A DNA stretch of 64,000 nucleotides from Tunicatimonas sp964551335 (GTDB taxonomy: Bacteria > Bacteroidota > Bacteroidia > Cytophagales > Cyclobacteriaceae): positions 62,001-126,000 of the forward strand of contig CAZKCO010000001.1 in NCBI GenBank assembly GCA_964551335.1, read 5' to 3'. Positions 1 through 7,717 of this stretch are shown here, piece by piece (position 1 is the first letter of the stretch; every line of letters begins with the position of its first letter). A program made the position numbers and the translations under genes. The notes below the pieces were generated by a model that was given only the letters and a program-made list of their open reading frames with translations, ran no database searches and was not told where the DNA came from.

Positions 1-70
1 GCATTTAACCGGACATGGGTTGGGCGGAAATAATCCTGACTAGTATAAAAGTAATCTGTATATCGCGAAG

Positions 71-490
71 TCAACTTAAGGGGGTGACTACCGTTATTTC
101 AGTAATACCTGCAAAATCAGAGGTGTTGTAGGTAGCAATTTGGTTGATGCCGTTTGCTAGGGCAATGGAGGCTATTTCGTAATCGTGGATTTTTTTGCCT
201 TTGGGCTGATACTTTTGCATTAGCGTATTGAATTGATCAAAGGTATCTTCAGTAGAATAGAGAACGGTGATAAACTGCCGGAAGCCGTCCACCGCATTTA
301 GAGCTTGCTCGGGGGTGAGGGTAGGACTATCGCCGCGAGTAGTGGCTACCAAAAACTCGCTGATGTTTTTGGAGGTCGTATACAGCTCGTTTTCAGTTTC
401 GTCGAGAAACGTAGTGGTAGCTGCATGAAAAGACGACGATTGGTCGATAGTATAAAAGAGCAGATTGGTATCCAGCAGTAGCTTACTCAT
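71..490 (-). CDS. PIN-domain ribonuclease toxin (VapC-like)
   Basis: A 139-residue PIN-domain protein, the usual length for a VapC toxin. The acidic residues expected to bind Mg2+ are visible: D7 in LLLDTN, E45 in NISEF, D103 in HDYEIAS and D125 in TYNTSDF. VapC toxins are known to cleave RNA (tRNA or rRNA) when their antitoxin is degraded; the target here cannot be told. Its start overlaps the 3' end of the small upstream gene by 8 bp, the usual translationally coupled antitoxin-toxin order. It lies just outside repeat copy 1, so it may be flanking DNA or island-stabilising cargo. Confidence 0.85.
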   Translation of the reverse strand: MSKLLLDTNLLFYTIDQSSSFHAATTTFLDETENELYTTSKNISEFLVATTRGDSPTLTPEQALNAVDGFRQFITVLYSTEDTFDQFNTLMQKYQPKGKKIHDYEIASIALANGINQIATYNTSDFAGITEITVVTPLS

Positions 491-686
491 AGGCTACGTC
501 GCGAATATTCACCTGATCGTACTTACCACCCAGATCGTAGGTTTTGAGGTGTTGGGTGCGACGGCGTGCCGACGATGGTTGCGTCGCCTGTTTATTCTTA
601 AGCTCTTCAATAAGCTGCTCTACCTTAGCCAAATCCTGCTCGCTGAGGGTATTGAGTGATTGACGGATTTTTTCTTTGATGCTCAT
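483..686 (-). CDS. Antitoxin partner of the PIN toxin
   Basis: A 67-residue, charged, mainly helical protein directly upstream of and overlapping the PIN toxin gene. The N-terminal half is rich in Leu, Glu and Lys, and the C-terminal part is basic (SSARRRTQ) with a short tail that could wrap the toxin. No DNA-binding fold is obvious by eye, so the antitoxin family (VapB, Phd or another) is not assigned. The role is inferred from size, order and overlap. Autoregulation of the pair would be expected; the ~180 bp upstream of it holds no other gene. Confidence 0.7.
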   Translation of the reverse strand: MSIKEKIRQSLNTLSEQDLAKVEQLIEELKNKQATQPSSARRRTQHLKTYDLGGKYDQVNIRDVAYE

Positions 687-863
687 AATCTTACTATTCT
701 TGCTTAAGATAACGATTCTTCCATAATTTTGATTTCCTCTTTAGGGCAGATTAAGTCGCAACTACTTCAGATTATGGTACTCTTGATATCATCTCTGGGG
801 CAAGTGCTCAGTACTAAACCCCTTTGCAATACTGCAAAAAAGCTGTAGTATCAGGTATTCCAT

Positions 864-1314
864 GTTCATTTTACTTGCGCGTTTTTAGCCCTATTTGATT
901 TTGGTTTTTCTCTGACCAAGAGTAATCAAGATATATAGTGTAAGCGACTGATTATCATCATTTTCGTGCAATTTGGTGAACAGCCATCCAAATAATATTG
1001 GTTCACCGAATAGTTCACCCACTTCGTCATAAGAATTGGAATCAAATGAATGATTTGTGCATAAAAAACCCTCTCAAATCATATAATTTGAAAGGGTTTA
1101 TCGCTATTTGATAGGTTCGTCGGGGCGGCAGGATGAAAAAATGCCTTATAACCCTCTGTATTTCAGCGTCTTAGAAGAACTATTGTTGTCAGTTCACCGA
1201 ATGGTTCACCTATATGTTGATAGCTAATAGTATCAAATTGTATGGGTGAAACAACTGATTCTAAAAATACAGAATGGTTGGTTTTGGTGCAAATTATCGT
1301 TTCCCAATTTACTG
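864..1314 (+). repeat. Dispersed ~450-bp repeat, copy 1
   Basis: First of three same-orientation copies (others near 28398 and 57083). Shared features, in order: a GGTGAAC word (975-981); paired GTTCACC words 12 bp apart (1001-1007, 1013-1019); a hairpin (1066-1099); an invariant 22-base word with core TTCGTCGGGGCGGCAGGATG (1115-1136); a second GTTCACC pair (1192-1198, 1204-1210); and ATGGGTGAA (1242) opening a reading frame that encodes NTEWLVLVQII. Read on the minus strand, the invariant word ends ATCCTGCCGCCCCGA, like the 3' end of a tRNA (T-stem plus acceptor strand), and is followed by the hairpin as its terminator. I infer an integration-site or element-end repeat. Confidence 0.85.
1066..1099 (-). 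terminator. Hairpin-T tract inside repeat copy 1
   Basis: Arms 1066-1079 and 1086-1099 pair over 14 bp with one mismatch, and six T follow the stem on the minus strand (1063-1068). It lies just 3' of the tRNA-end-like word on that strand, where a tRNA gene's terminator would lie. The same position in copy 3 has a different but still paired stem. Confidence 0.7.
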
Positions 1315-1554
1315 CTACAAATAGTACAATGTTTATTGAGGGTTTATTTATCTTTTACACTATCGGAGACAATGAATTACCGGAAGTAGAAAATGCCCAG
1401 CAAACTGCTAAGACTTTAGAAAAGTATATTACAACACCTATAAGATAATCAACGCATGCCTATCAACATTGCTTATACACGAGCCAGTATCAGGAAGGCG
1501 ACATTTTACAGTGTGGAAAAGGTAATTTGAAATTCCTAATTCCGCATTAAGCAC

Positions 1555-2277
1555 CTAAGTAAAATTAACTTGGTATTTAGTACCTATGTTCTTTAATACT
1601 TCTATCACCTCCTCTTTCAGTAGTTCAATACTCTGATAAGCCCTCAGATCTAGCCAGTAGTATTTGATAAACTTCCACAGGATTTCAATAAGATTTAGTT
1701 CAGGACAATAGGGCGGTATGAACTGTAAATACAGTCCTTTCTGCTGCCATTCAGGTATTTTTTGCCAGACTTGCTTGCACGTGTGAATAGAAGCCTGGTC
1801 TAAAATGACTACTGTTTTCTTGGTGATTTGCTCGGCAAAAGCATCTATACACGCGGTCACCACAGTCCCACTGGCAGCTCCTTCAAACAAAAAACTGTAA
1901 CACTGACCGGACTGATTCATAAAGCCCAATACCGTCAGGTTTTCACTCCGGCAAGAAGGTAGCAAGTAGCGTTCTCCCTTTGGCTGCCAGGCATAGGGTA
2001 TCACCGGGGTTAGATTAATCCCTGCTTCATCAAAGTAAATTAGATCTATCTCCCCTGCGGCTCCTAGCTGCTGTAGGTGCTTGAGTTCGTGTTGAAAAAA
2101 GTCAAATAATACCTCATCACGCTTGCTTTTTAGGCTCCGACGCATGCGTTTGTAGCGATATCCAGCGGCTTTCAAGAAGCGTTTAAGGGTCCAGACACTG
2201 ACTTGCTTGCCAAACTGTTCGGCAATATAACGCACAAGTTGTTTTATCTGACGTATAGCTCCATCTATATACTCCAA
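1555..2277 (-). CDS. IS630 transposase, catalytic DDE frame
   Basis: A 240-residue DDE domain. The triad is visible as D in IYFDEAG, D in VILDQASIH and E in PELNLIEILW. The listed start is a TTG codon, so the natural product is probably made by -1 frameshifting from the overlapping HTH frame at the A8 run. Nothing interrupts the catalytic core, so the element may still be active. Confidence 0.85.
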   Translation of the reverse strand: MEYIDGAIRQIKQLVRYIAEQFGKQVSVWTLKRFLKAAGYRYKRMRRSLKSKRDEVLFDFFQHELKHLQQLGAAGEIDLIYFDEAGINLTPVIPYAWQPKGERYLLPSCRSENLTVLGFMNQSGQCYSFLFEGAASGTVVTACIDAFAEQITKKTVVILDQASIHTCKQVWQKIPEWQQKGLYLQFIPPYCPELNLIEILWKFIKYYWLDLRAYQSIELLKEEVIEVLKNIGTKYQVNFT

Positions 2278-2552
2278 AATGCTTTTTTTTCCTGCTCACT
2301 CAAACAGCTAGGTCGGCCGGAACGGGCTGCATCCGAGATACTAGCTAGTTTATGCTGTTCCCATCGCGTAAACCATTGGCTGATAGTATCCCGATCTACT
2401 TGGCAGATGTCGGCAATAACTTTGATTTTGTAGCCCTTATGACTCAACAAAATAGCATGAGCCCGCATCCGTTCTCGGTGTTTTTCACTGTCGTGAAGGA
2501 TGGTTTGCAATTGTTGAACCTCTTCTTGGTTCAAGGAAGCTATGTAGCGCAT
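2265..2552 (-). CDS. IS630 transposase, N-terminal (HTH) frame
   Basis: A 95-residue helix-turn-helix half of an IS630-family transposase (MRYIASLNQEEVQQL..., VDRDTISQWFTRWEQHKLAS, DAARSGRPS). It ends just past a run of eight A (2283-2290 on the complement) within GAA AAA AAA GCA. Slipping back one base there enters the frame of the downstream catalytic ORF and gives a protein of about 330 residues, normal for the family. This is most simply a programmed -1 frameshift rather than a mutation; a simple indel in the A-run cannot be excluded. Confidence 0.85.
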   Translation of the reverse strand: MRYIASLNQEEVQQLQTILHDSEKHRERMRAHAILLSHKGYKIKVIADICQVDRDTISQWFTRWEQHKLASISDAARSGRPSCLSEQEKKAFWSI

Positions 2553-2744
2553 AGGCTTTTTATCCCAATTTAAAAAATACCTCTAAACTTTTGCTCACCT
2601 GCTTAAAACGACCTATCGCCGATTGCGTCTTGTCGGAGTGGTAGCCAGGGAGAGAAGGTCTGGCCGAGGACCGGTTGGTTTGATGTAAGTCGGAGTCTAA
2701 AGAAAAAACTTAGTCACACTTGCTACGATTAGGCGAATCTCCGG

Positions 2745-3074
2745 GGGAATAATAGTTGTCCGACTTCCACCAATGTGGTAACGCTGGAAAACGGAACCAA
2801 ACGGGTCGTAACGGTGATGTGGGTTCGTCCGGCTGATAAACGAGCCTGTGAAAACTCTAGACTTCTGGCGAGGGTAAGCGATGACAAAGGAAACACCTGG
2901 AGCGAAATGATTACTCTTAGAGATGATCCATACGGATGGGACACGGGGTATCCAGTGGCAACGGTAAATAGTAAAGGTCAGATTGTTATTTGCTATTGGA
3001 TGAAAACGAAAAACCAGGATGAGCACAATTAAATAGCAGCAACAGTATGGAATCCTGAGGAGATTACCCCTTAA
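2745..3074 (+). pseudogene. 3' remnant of a BNR sialidase-family gene
   Basis: Reads VTLENGTKRVVTVMWVRP, then an Asp-box (VSDDKGNTW), then DDPYGWDTGYP and QIVICYWM, the C-terminal blade pattern of secreted BNR/sialidase-like proteins. A TAA at 3030-3032 interrupts it; after that stop the same frame continues IAATVWNPEEITP to a second stop at 3072-3074, which matches the usual family ending. The N-terminal three quarters is missing, with an IS630 element upstream. It lies on the strand opposite PUL 1, so it is a relic of a separate gene, not part of the operon. Confidence 0.75.
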
Positions 3075-3132
3075 TCAACACTTAGTTGTCTGGATACAGT
3101 AAAGATATACTATCATAGATAGGGGGTTGGAA

Positions 3133-4332
3133 TCAGGAAAGCCATTGGCTTTCCTGGTACATTGCCCGGGAACGAGCGAAGCAGTGATAGATGGCGTCTT
3201 CCTGAAAAGCGAAGGCTTGTTCAACTTCCGGGCTAAGCTCTACTCCCAGTCCCGGAGCCTCCGACAACCAGAGCTGCCCTTTCTCAATCCGCCAAGAGTC
3301 TACAACCATCGCCTCCCGAAGGACAAACTGAGGCATAGGCCATTCCACCAAGGTGCTACCCCCGGCCAGAGCCGCGTGGTAGTTGGCCATCATGCCTACC
3401 GGTCCCCCCCAGCAGTGGACTACGGTTTCGGTGATGTAGCGACGGGCAGTGTTGATGACCTCTGTCACTGCACTAATCCCACCGATAACCGTGGCATCGG
3501 GCTGGACGATATCGTACGTTCCGGAAGCGATCCGCTCAATCAGTTCCTGCGGGGTAGTAACGATTTCACCACCGGCTACCTTCACGTTCAGCTGTTGCCG
3601 AAGCAGAGGGTAATCTTTCACTTTGGTCGGCCCCAGCACTTCTTCCACGAAAAACAGGTGTTGCCCCGAAGCCTGCTCCACAGTGTTGACAAACTTGACC
3701 ACATCGCTCACAGATTGTCCCGGGTCCTGGAGATTCTGGGTCATGTCAATGGCAATATTAATTCTCCGGGCTGCGCCCTGTTGCATGCACCAAATGGCTT
3801 TGGCACTCTGGTGGTTTTGAGCTCTGATCTTAAAGTACTGAATACCTAACTTCTCTAGGTACCTTAGTTCCCCCAGCATCGCTTCGGGAGAAATTGAGTC
3901 GCCCCCGCTACCGTACAGCGTGAGCGAGCCCTTCCCTTTTCCACCCAGCAACCGGTACACCGGCATATCCAAGGCCCGGGCGCGGCAATCCTGCAAGGCA
4001 ATTTCTACGGCACTGAGGGCATGTCTGGCTGCCCCCTGCATACTCCAGTAACCGATCACCAACTGCATATCCTGGTATATTTTACGAAAATCCATCACAT
4101 CTCGGCCGATCAGATAAGGGCGCATCAGGTAAATAAGCTGCTCGAACACCCGAGGGGCGAAGACCGCCAGGTACCCCTCGCCCAAACCCTTAATACCATT
4201 TTCCAAGGTGATTTCTACCAACCCGCAGCTACGATGCTGGCTGGGCAGGTGGATCTGTACTTCCTGATTGGTTTCCGGATCGGCATAGGGGGCACTCAGC
4301 AATACCGGGCGTATCTCCTTGATCTTATGCAT
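3133..4332 (-). CDS. Enolase-superfamily (mandelate racemase/sugar-acid dehydratase-like) protein
   Basis: A 399-residue member of the mandelate racemase/muconate lactonizing group of the enolase superfamily. An N-terminal capping domain precedes a barrel with the K168-I-R170 base motif, metal ligands D196 (AIDMTQ), E230 (FFVE) and E256 (AGGE), and H306 (VVHCWGG) as a likely second base. Relatives dehydrate aldonic or uronic acids to 2-keto-3-deoxy sugar acids (galactonate, fuconate and others) or racemise them; the substrate is not readable. It is the last gene of the PUL 1 run, 104 bp after the NanA-like lyase. With that lyase and the HpcH/HpaI aldolase it could form a dehydratase-aldolase route to pyruvate. 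Confidence 0.8.
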   Translation of the reverse strand: MHKIKEIRPVLLSAPYADPETNQEVQIHLPSQHRSCGLVEITLENGIKGLGEGYLAVFAPRVFEQLIYLMRPYLIGRDVMDFRKIYQDMQLVIGYWSMQGAARHALSAVEIALQDCRARALDMPVYRLLGGKGKGSLTLYGSGGDSISPEAMLGELRYLEKLGIQYFKIRAQNHQSAKAIWCMQQGAARRINIAIDMTQNLQDPGQSVSDVVKFVNTVEQASGQHLFFVEEVLGPTKVKDYPLLRQQLNVKVAGGEIVTTPQELIERIASGTYDIVQPDATVIGGISAVTEVINTARRYITETVVHCWGGPVGMMANYHAALAGGSTLVEWPMPQFVLREAMVVDSWRIEKGQLWLSEAPGLGVELSPEVEQAFAFQEDAIYHCFARSRAMYQESQWLS

Positions 4333-4436
4333 TAGTAATTTATTTTCCTGGCTAACTCTGCTTCTCCGGAGCTGACCCGCCCGAACTGGACCAGGTTAGC
4401 TAGGGACGCTTATTGGTTTATTTGGCCAATTTCGAA

Positions 4437-5360
4437 TCATTTTCGGTCAATAGTCGACTTGATCTGCTCAAAGAAGCCGATCTCTTCTAAGTCTTGCCTG
4501 AGAGCAGCTTTCTGTGAATTGGAAAGCTCGGAAAGAGGTAAACGTACCGGTCCACAATCCAGACCTATCATCTTCATGATGGCTTTTTGCGAAGACAAAG
4601 CACTATATCGGAGAATGATACGCACGATCTCTACTGCCTGGGCCTGGTACTGCTGAGCAGTAATTAGATCCCCTTGTTCAAAGGCAGTCCGAACCTGATG
4701 GTAAATAGGCGCGGCAAAATTGTAGGTGCTTCCGATAAATCCCTTGGCACCTACTGCCAGTGCACTGAGCAGCATTTCATCAGTACCATACAACACATCG
4801 TACTTTCCCCGGGCGGTATTTAGGCAGGCCTGATACTCGTGCAGCCAGGGGGCAGTATACTTAATTCCGGCCAAGGTAGGTAGATGATCCGTGACCTGCA
4901 TAAGAAATTCTACCATGTCCAGATTGGCCCCGGTGAGTCCGGGGATATTGTAATAGTACAGAGGTAAGTCCGGGGCCCCTTCGGCAATCTCCCCTAGGCT
5001 TTTGATCAGGGCTTCTACCGTGTTGATCTTGAAGTAGGTAGGTACGGTTGCTGAGATAGCATCGGCTCCGATCTGCTGCGCGTGGGCGGCTAGTTTTCTA
5101 GCTTCCGCCAGACTGTTATGGCCAACATGTACGAAAGTAAATAGACGCTTGTCGGATAGGTTTACGAAAGCTTCGGCCACCTGCATGCGTTCTTCTACGG
5201 TCATAGACGGGCCTTCTCCGGTGCTACCGCAGATGAATACCCCTTTGATTTGCTGGGCTATCAGATGCTCTACTAACACCTCTATCTGGGGTAGATGAAT
5301 CGAACCATCTTCCCGAAAAGGGGTGAAAGGAGCGGCAATGAGTCCGGTTAGTTTATTCAT
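4437..5360 (-). CDS. nanA: N-acetylneuraminate lyase-like aldolase (DapA superfamily)
   Basis: A 307-residue class I (Schiff-base) aldolase. It shows the GSTGEG pyruvate-carboxylate loop (45-50), catalytic Tyr in YYYNIPGLTG (Y137) and Schiff-base Lys in LAGIKYTAP (K167). The YNIP-LTG motif and the GSTYN segment (210-214) match sialic acid lyases such as E. coli NanA better than DapA itself. Known reaction: Neu5Ac to ManNAc plus pyruvate, cytoplasmic. It ends 3 bp before the HpcH/HpaI aldolase gene's stop side begins (gap 5361-5363), clearly the same operon. No ManNAc epimerase or kinase is in the window, so the amino-sugar product must be handled elsewhere, or the true substrate is another ulosonic acid. 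Confidence 0.8.
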   Translation of the reverse strand: MNKLTGLIAAPFTPFREDGSIHLPQIEVLVEHLIAQQIKGVFICGSTGEGPSMTVEERMQVAEAFVNLSDKRLFTFVHVGHNSLAEARKLAAHAQQIGADAISATVPTYFKINTVEALIKSLGEIAEGAPDLPLYYYNIPGLTGANLDMVEFLMQVTDHLPTLAGIKYTAPWLHEYQACLNTARGKYDVLYGTDEMLLSALAVGAKGFIGSTYNFAAPIYHQVRTAFEQGDLITAQQYQAQAVEIVRIILRYSALSSQKAIMKMIGLDCGPVRLPLSELSNSQKAALRQDLEEIGFFEQIKSTIDRK

Positions 5361-5363
5361 TGA

Positions 5364-6185
5364 TTATATGTTAAAAGATTCATGATCATTTGAGGTAGGC
5401 TGATCGCCTAAGGCGGCCTTGATATGCGCAAATTCCTGATTAAGCGTTTCCTTTACAGCAATCAGATCCGCACTGTGTAGGATTAAGTTGGCTCCCTGCT
5501 GAGCCCAGAGAATCTCCTGCTCGAATCCTCGGGGGTAAATCATATGGATTCCGGCACCTTTACCCCGCTGCCGAGCCTGGCGGAAGATGGTATCCACCGC
5601 CTCCATAAACCGGGGATGATCGTACTGTTCCGGAATGCCCAGGCTACAGCTTAGGTCGTGCGGGCCGACGAGCACCGCATCCAGCTCCGGCACCGATAGA
5701 ATGTTATCCAGGGCTTCCATCGCTGGCGTACTTTCAATGTTGACAATCAGTACGTTGCCAGCGTTGTGTTGGGCCAGGTAATCTGATAGGTCTGGCTCTA
5801 TGGTGGTTGACTGCCGGAGCAGATCCTCTAACCGCCTTCCCTTGAGTGGTTTGTGTTTTACGGCTCCCGCCAGGGCCCGTACCTGATCGGCCGATTCGAT
5901 GTAAGGCGCAATGACTCCGGTTGCCCCGCCGTCCAGGACCATAGAGGCCTGGAATGGGTCGGGCGAGGGAATACGCACAATAGGAGCTAGTTTCAGCGCC
6001 CGGTAGCTCTGGCACATCCAGCTTAGTTTCTCCCGGTCCAATGGAATATGTTCGGTATCAATAAATACAAAGTCCAATCCCAGGGAAGCCACGGTGGATG
6101 GCCAGAAAGGGGAAGGCGAAACAATCAGCGTGCCGTAAACGTGCTTTCCGGTCGTTAGTGCCTGGGCTAATTCTTTTCCGTTCAT
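5364..6185 (-). CDS. HpcH/HpaI-family class II aldolase
   Basis: A 273-residue metal-dependent aldolase of the 4-hydroxy-2-oxoheptanedioate / 2-keto-3-deoxy-L-rhamnonate aldolase family. Visible active-site features are E45-H46 in DTEHIPLD, R71 in IVRIPS, metal ligand E151 in NIESTPAM and D177 in VGPHDLS. These enzymes cleave 2-keto-3-deoxy acids to pyruvate and an aldehyde. Set among the NanA-like lyase and the enolase-superfamily protein, it suggests that the PUL sugar is broken down through deoxy-keto-acid intermediates. The exact substrate cannot be inferred. The start is 7 bp downstream of the sulfatase stop. Confidence 0.85.
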   Translation of the reverse strand: MNGKELAQALTTGKHVYGTLIVSPSPFWPSTVASLGLDFVFIDTEHIPLDREKLSWMCQSYRALKLAPIVRIPSPDPFQASMVLDGGATGVIAPYIESADQVRALAGAVKHKPLKGRRLEDLLRQSTTIEPDLSDYLAQHNAGNVLIVNIESTPAMEALDNILSVPELDAVLVGPHDLSCSLGIPEQYDHPRFMEAVDTIFRQARQRGKGAGIHMIYPRGFEQEILWAQQGANLILHSADLIAVKETLNQEFAHIKAALGDQPTSNDHESFNI

Positions 6186-6192
6186 AGTATTC

Positions 6193-7695
6193 TTATTCTA
6201 TGGTTTCCTGGTTGAGTATCTCCTCGTCTTCGTCCAAAAGTTGACATTTTTCCTGCATCGGCAGGGGGCGTGTATTCACAGCCAGCCAGGGTTTTTCCGG
6301 CCGCTCACCCCAGATGTAGGCTTTTGATAGGTTGTAGTTAGGATTTGGGGCGGGCATGCCCGCCTTTATCTCCTGCTGCCAGTCCGCCAGTTTCTTCCGA
6401 AGCTCCTGAACTACTTCGGGAACCTGGGTGGCTATGTTTTGTTGTTCGCTGATGTCCTCTTTCAGGTAGTATAGTTCGATCTCGCCAGTCTCAAAAAATT
6501 CAATCAGTTTGTAGTCGCCCACCCGTATTGCGGCTGCCGGAGTTGAATGATGATAGGCCGGATAATGCCAGTATAATGCCGACCGCTGAAAACCTCCTCG
6601 TTGTGTGAGTAAGGGCACCAGTGATTTGGCATCGCTCCTTTGCTCAGTCCTGGCTCCGGATAGTTCCAGTAAAGTCGGGAAGAAGTCCTGACTGATCACG
6701 GGTTCATCACAAAGGGCGCCGGCCGGTATCTGTCCGGGCCACCGGACGATCATCGGCACCCGGATACCCCCTTCGTACAGGGTGCCCTTTTCCCCCCGCA
6801 ACGGAGCGTTGGTGGTAATGATGGGGCCGCACTGATGATACACCTGAATCAACCCGCCGTTGTCGGAGAAAAAGACCACCAACGTGTTGTCGCTGAGCTT
6901 CAGACTGTCCAGTACCTGCAGGAGCAGGCCCACCGATTCGTCGGTATCGGCCACCATGGCGGCGTATTTGGGATGGATATTCGTAGTCTGTGTCTTTTTC
7001 TTTTCGGCAAATTTCTGAATAGAGGACGCCCGGGCTTCCATCGGGATATGCACCGAGTGATAAGAGACGAAACATAAAAAGGGAGTATCCCGATGCTCTT
7101 CCAGAAACTTCACCGCCAGCTGAGTAATTTTTCCTGTTCCTTTGTTTGAGTTTTCCTGGGCAAAACTGACCACAGCTTCTCGGTAACGTTCGTTCAGACT
7201 ATCAAGCCCCTCATGGGGCGGAGCCTGATAGCCTCGGTCCACCGGCATATCGGGGTTATCATAACCTAAATTCCATTTTCCAATAAGGGTGGAGACATAG
7301 CCAGAGGGGAGTAGAGCTTCAGCTAGGGTAGGAGTGTTATCCGGCAGGTTCCAGCGATTATTCGGGGGTGAAAGCTCGGCCCAGGGGCGGCGATGCGGGT
7401 TGATGATCATGTTCATACCGATCCGGGCCGGGTAAAGCCCGGTTTGGATACTGGCTCGGGTAGGTGAACATACCGGAGAGGCAGCGTATGCATTCGTAAA
7501 TCTCATGCCCTGCTGAGCCAGCCGATCAATATAGGGCGTTTCATGAAAAGTATTTCCGTAGCACCCCAGGTCGGACCATCCCAGGTCATCAGCCAGGATG
7601 AAGAGAAAGTTTGGCGGAGGCTGGGGGGGATCCTGCGCCTCCACGACGACTCTCATGAGCAGAACGAATACCAAAAACCAGGTGAGTTTTTTCAT
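6193..7695 (-). CDS. Secreted S1-family sulfatase
   Basis: A 500-residue formylglycine sulfatase with an N-terminal signal peptide (MKKLTWFLVFVLLMRVVVEA). The metal-binding ILADDLGW is at 34-41, and the maturation motif C76-S-P-T-R lies in ASPVCSPTRAS; C76 becomes formylglycine. GKWNLGYD and SDNGG are further family motifs. It removes sulfate esters from the glycan outside the inner membrane. It is closely similar by eye to the sulfatase at 54855-56372. No formylglycine-generating enzyme or anSME is encoded in the window. Operonic, 22 bp downstream of the sialidase-like gene. Confidence 0.9.
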   Translation of the reverse strand: MKKLTWFLVFVLLMRVVVEAQDPPQPPPNFLFILADDLGWSDLGCYGNTFHETPYIDRLAQQGMRFTNAYAASPVCSPTRASIQTGLYPARIGMNMIINPHRRPWAELSPPNNRWNLPDNTPTLAEALLPSGYVSTLIGKWNLGYDNPDMPVDRGYQAPPHEGLDSLNERYREAVVSFAQENSNKGTGKITQLAVKFLEEHRDTPFLCFVSYHSVHIPMEARASSIQKFAEKKKTQTTNIHPKYAAMVADTDESVGLLLQVLDSLKLSDNTLVVFFSDNGGLIQVYHQCGPIITTNAPLRGEKGTLYEGGIRVPMIVRWPGQIPAGALCDEPVISQDFFPTLLELSGARTEQRSDAKSLVPLLTQRGGFQRSALYWHYPAYHHSTPAAAIRVGDYKLIEFFETGEIELYYLKEDISEQQNIATQVPEVVQELRKKLADWQQEIKAGMPAPNPNYNLSKAYIWGERPEKPWLAVNTRPLPMQEKCQLLDEDEEILNQETIE

Positions 7696-7717
7696 GTTTT
7701 TTATCCGTAAGTATCAG

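Larger units (their letters stand above)
1550..2603 (-). mobile_element. IS630-family insertion sequence, apparently complete
   Basis: About 1.05 kb with a two-frame DDE transposase. Imperfect terminal inverted repeats are visible: the left end reads AGCACCTAAGTAAAATTAAC and the right end, complemented, AGCAGGTGAGCAAAAGTTTA, both leading to GGTATTT. A TA dinucleotide flanks both ends (1548-1549, 2604-2605), the target duplication expected of IS630/Tc1-type elements. It sits between repeat copy 1 and the broken sialidase fragment and may have helped remove the rest of that gene. Confidence 0.85.

Noticed and set aside
1116..1136. Possible tRNA gene in the repeat
   Set aside because: Only ~15 bases of a tRNA 3' end are present; there is no anticodon arm, D arm or 5' acceptor strand. 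Treated as a scar or attachment word, not a gene.
1242..1448. 68-codon ORF after repeat copy 1
   Set aside because: Only the first ~20 codons are shared with the other copies, and copy 3 has a stop. The remainder matches nothing I know, so no gene is called.
3136..3156. AGGAAAGCC-ATT-GGCTTTCCT palindrome at the end of the enolase-superfamily gene
   Set aside because: It could be a terminator stem but overlaps the last codons and has no T tract on the minus strand. Left uncalled.
3127..3849. Long plus-strand ORF opposite the enolase-superfamily gene
   Set aside because: It is the antisense shadow of a well-supported gene with intact catalytic motifs.
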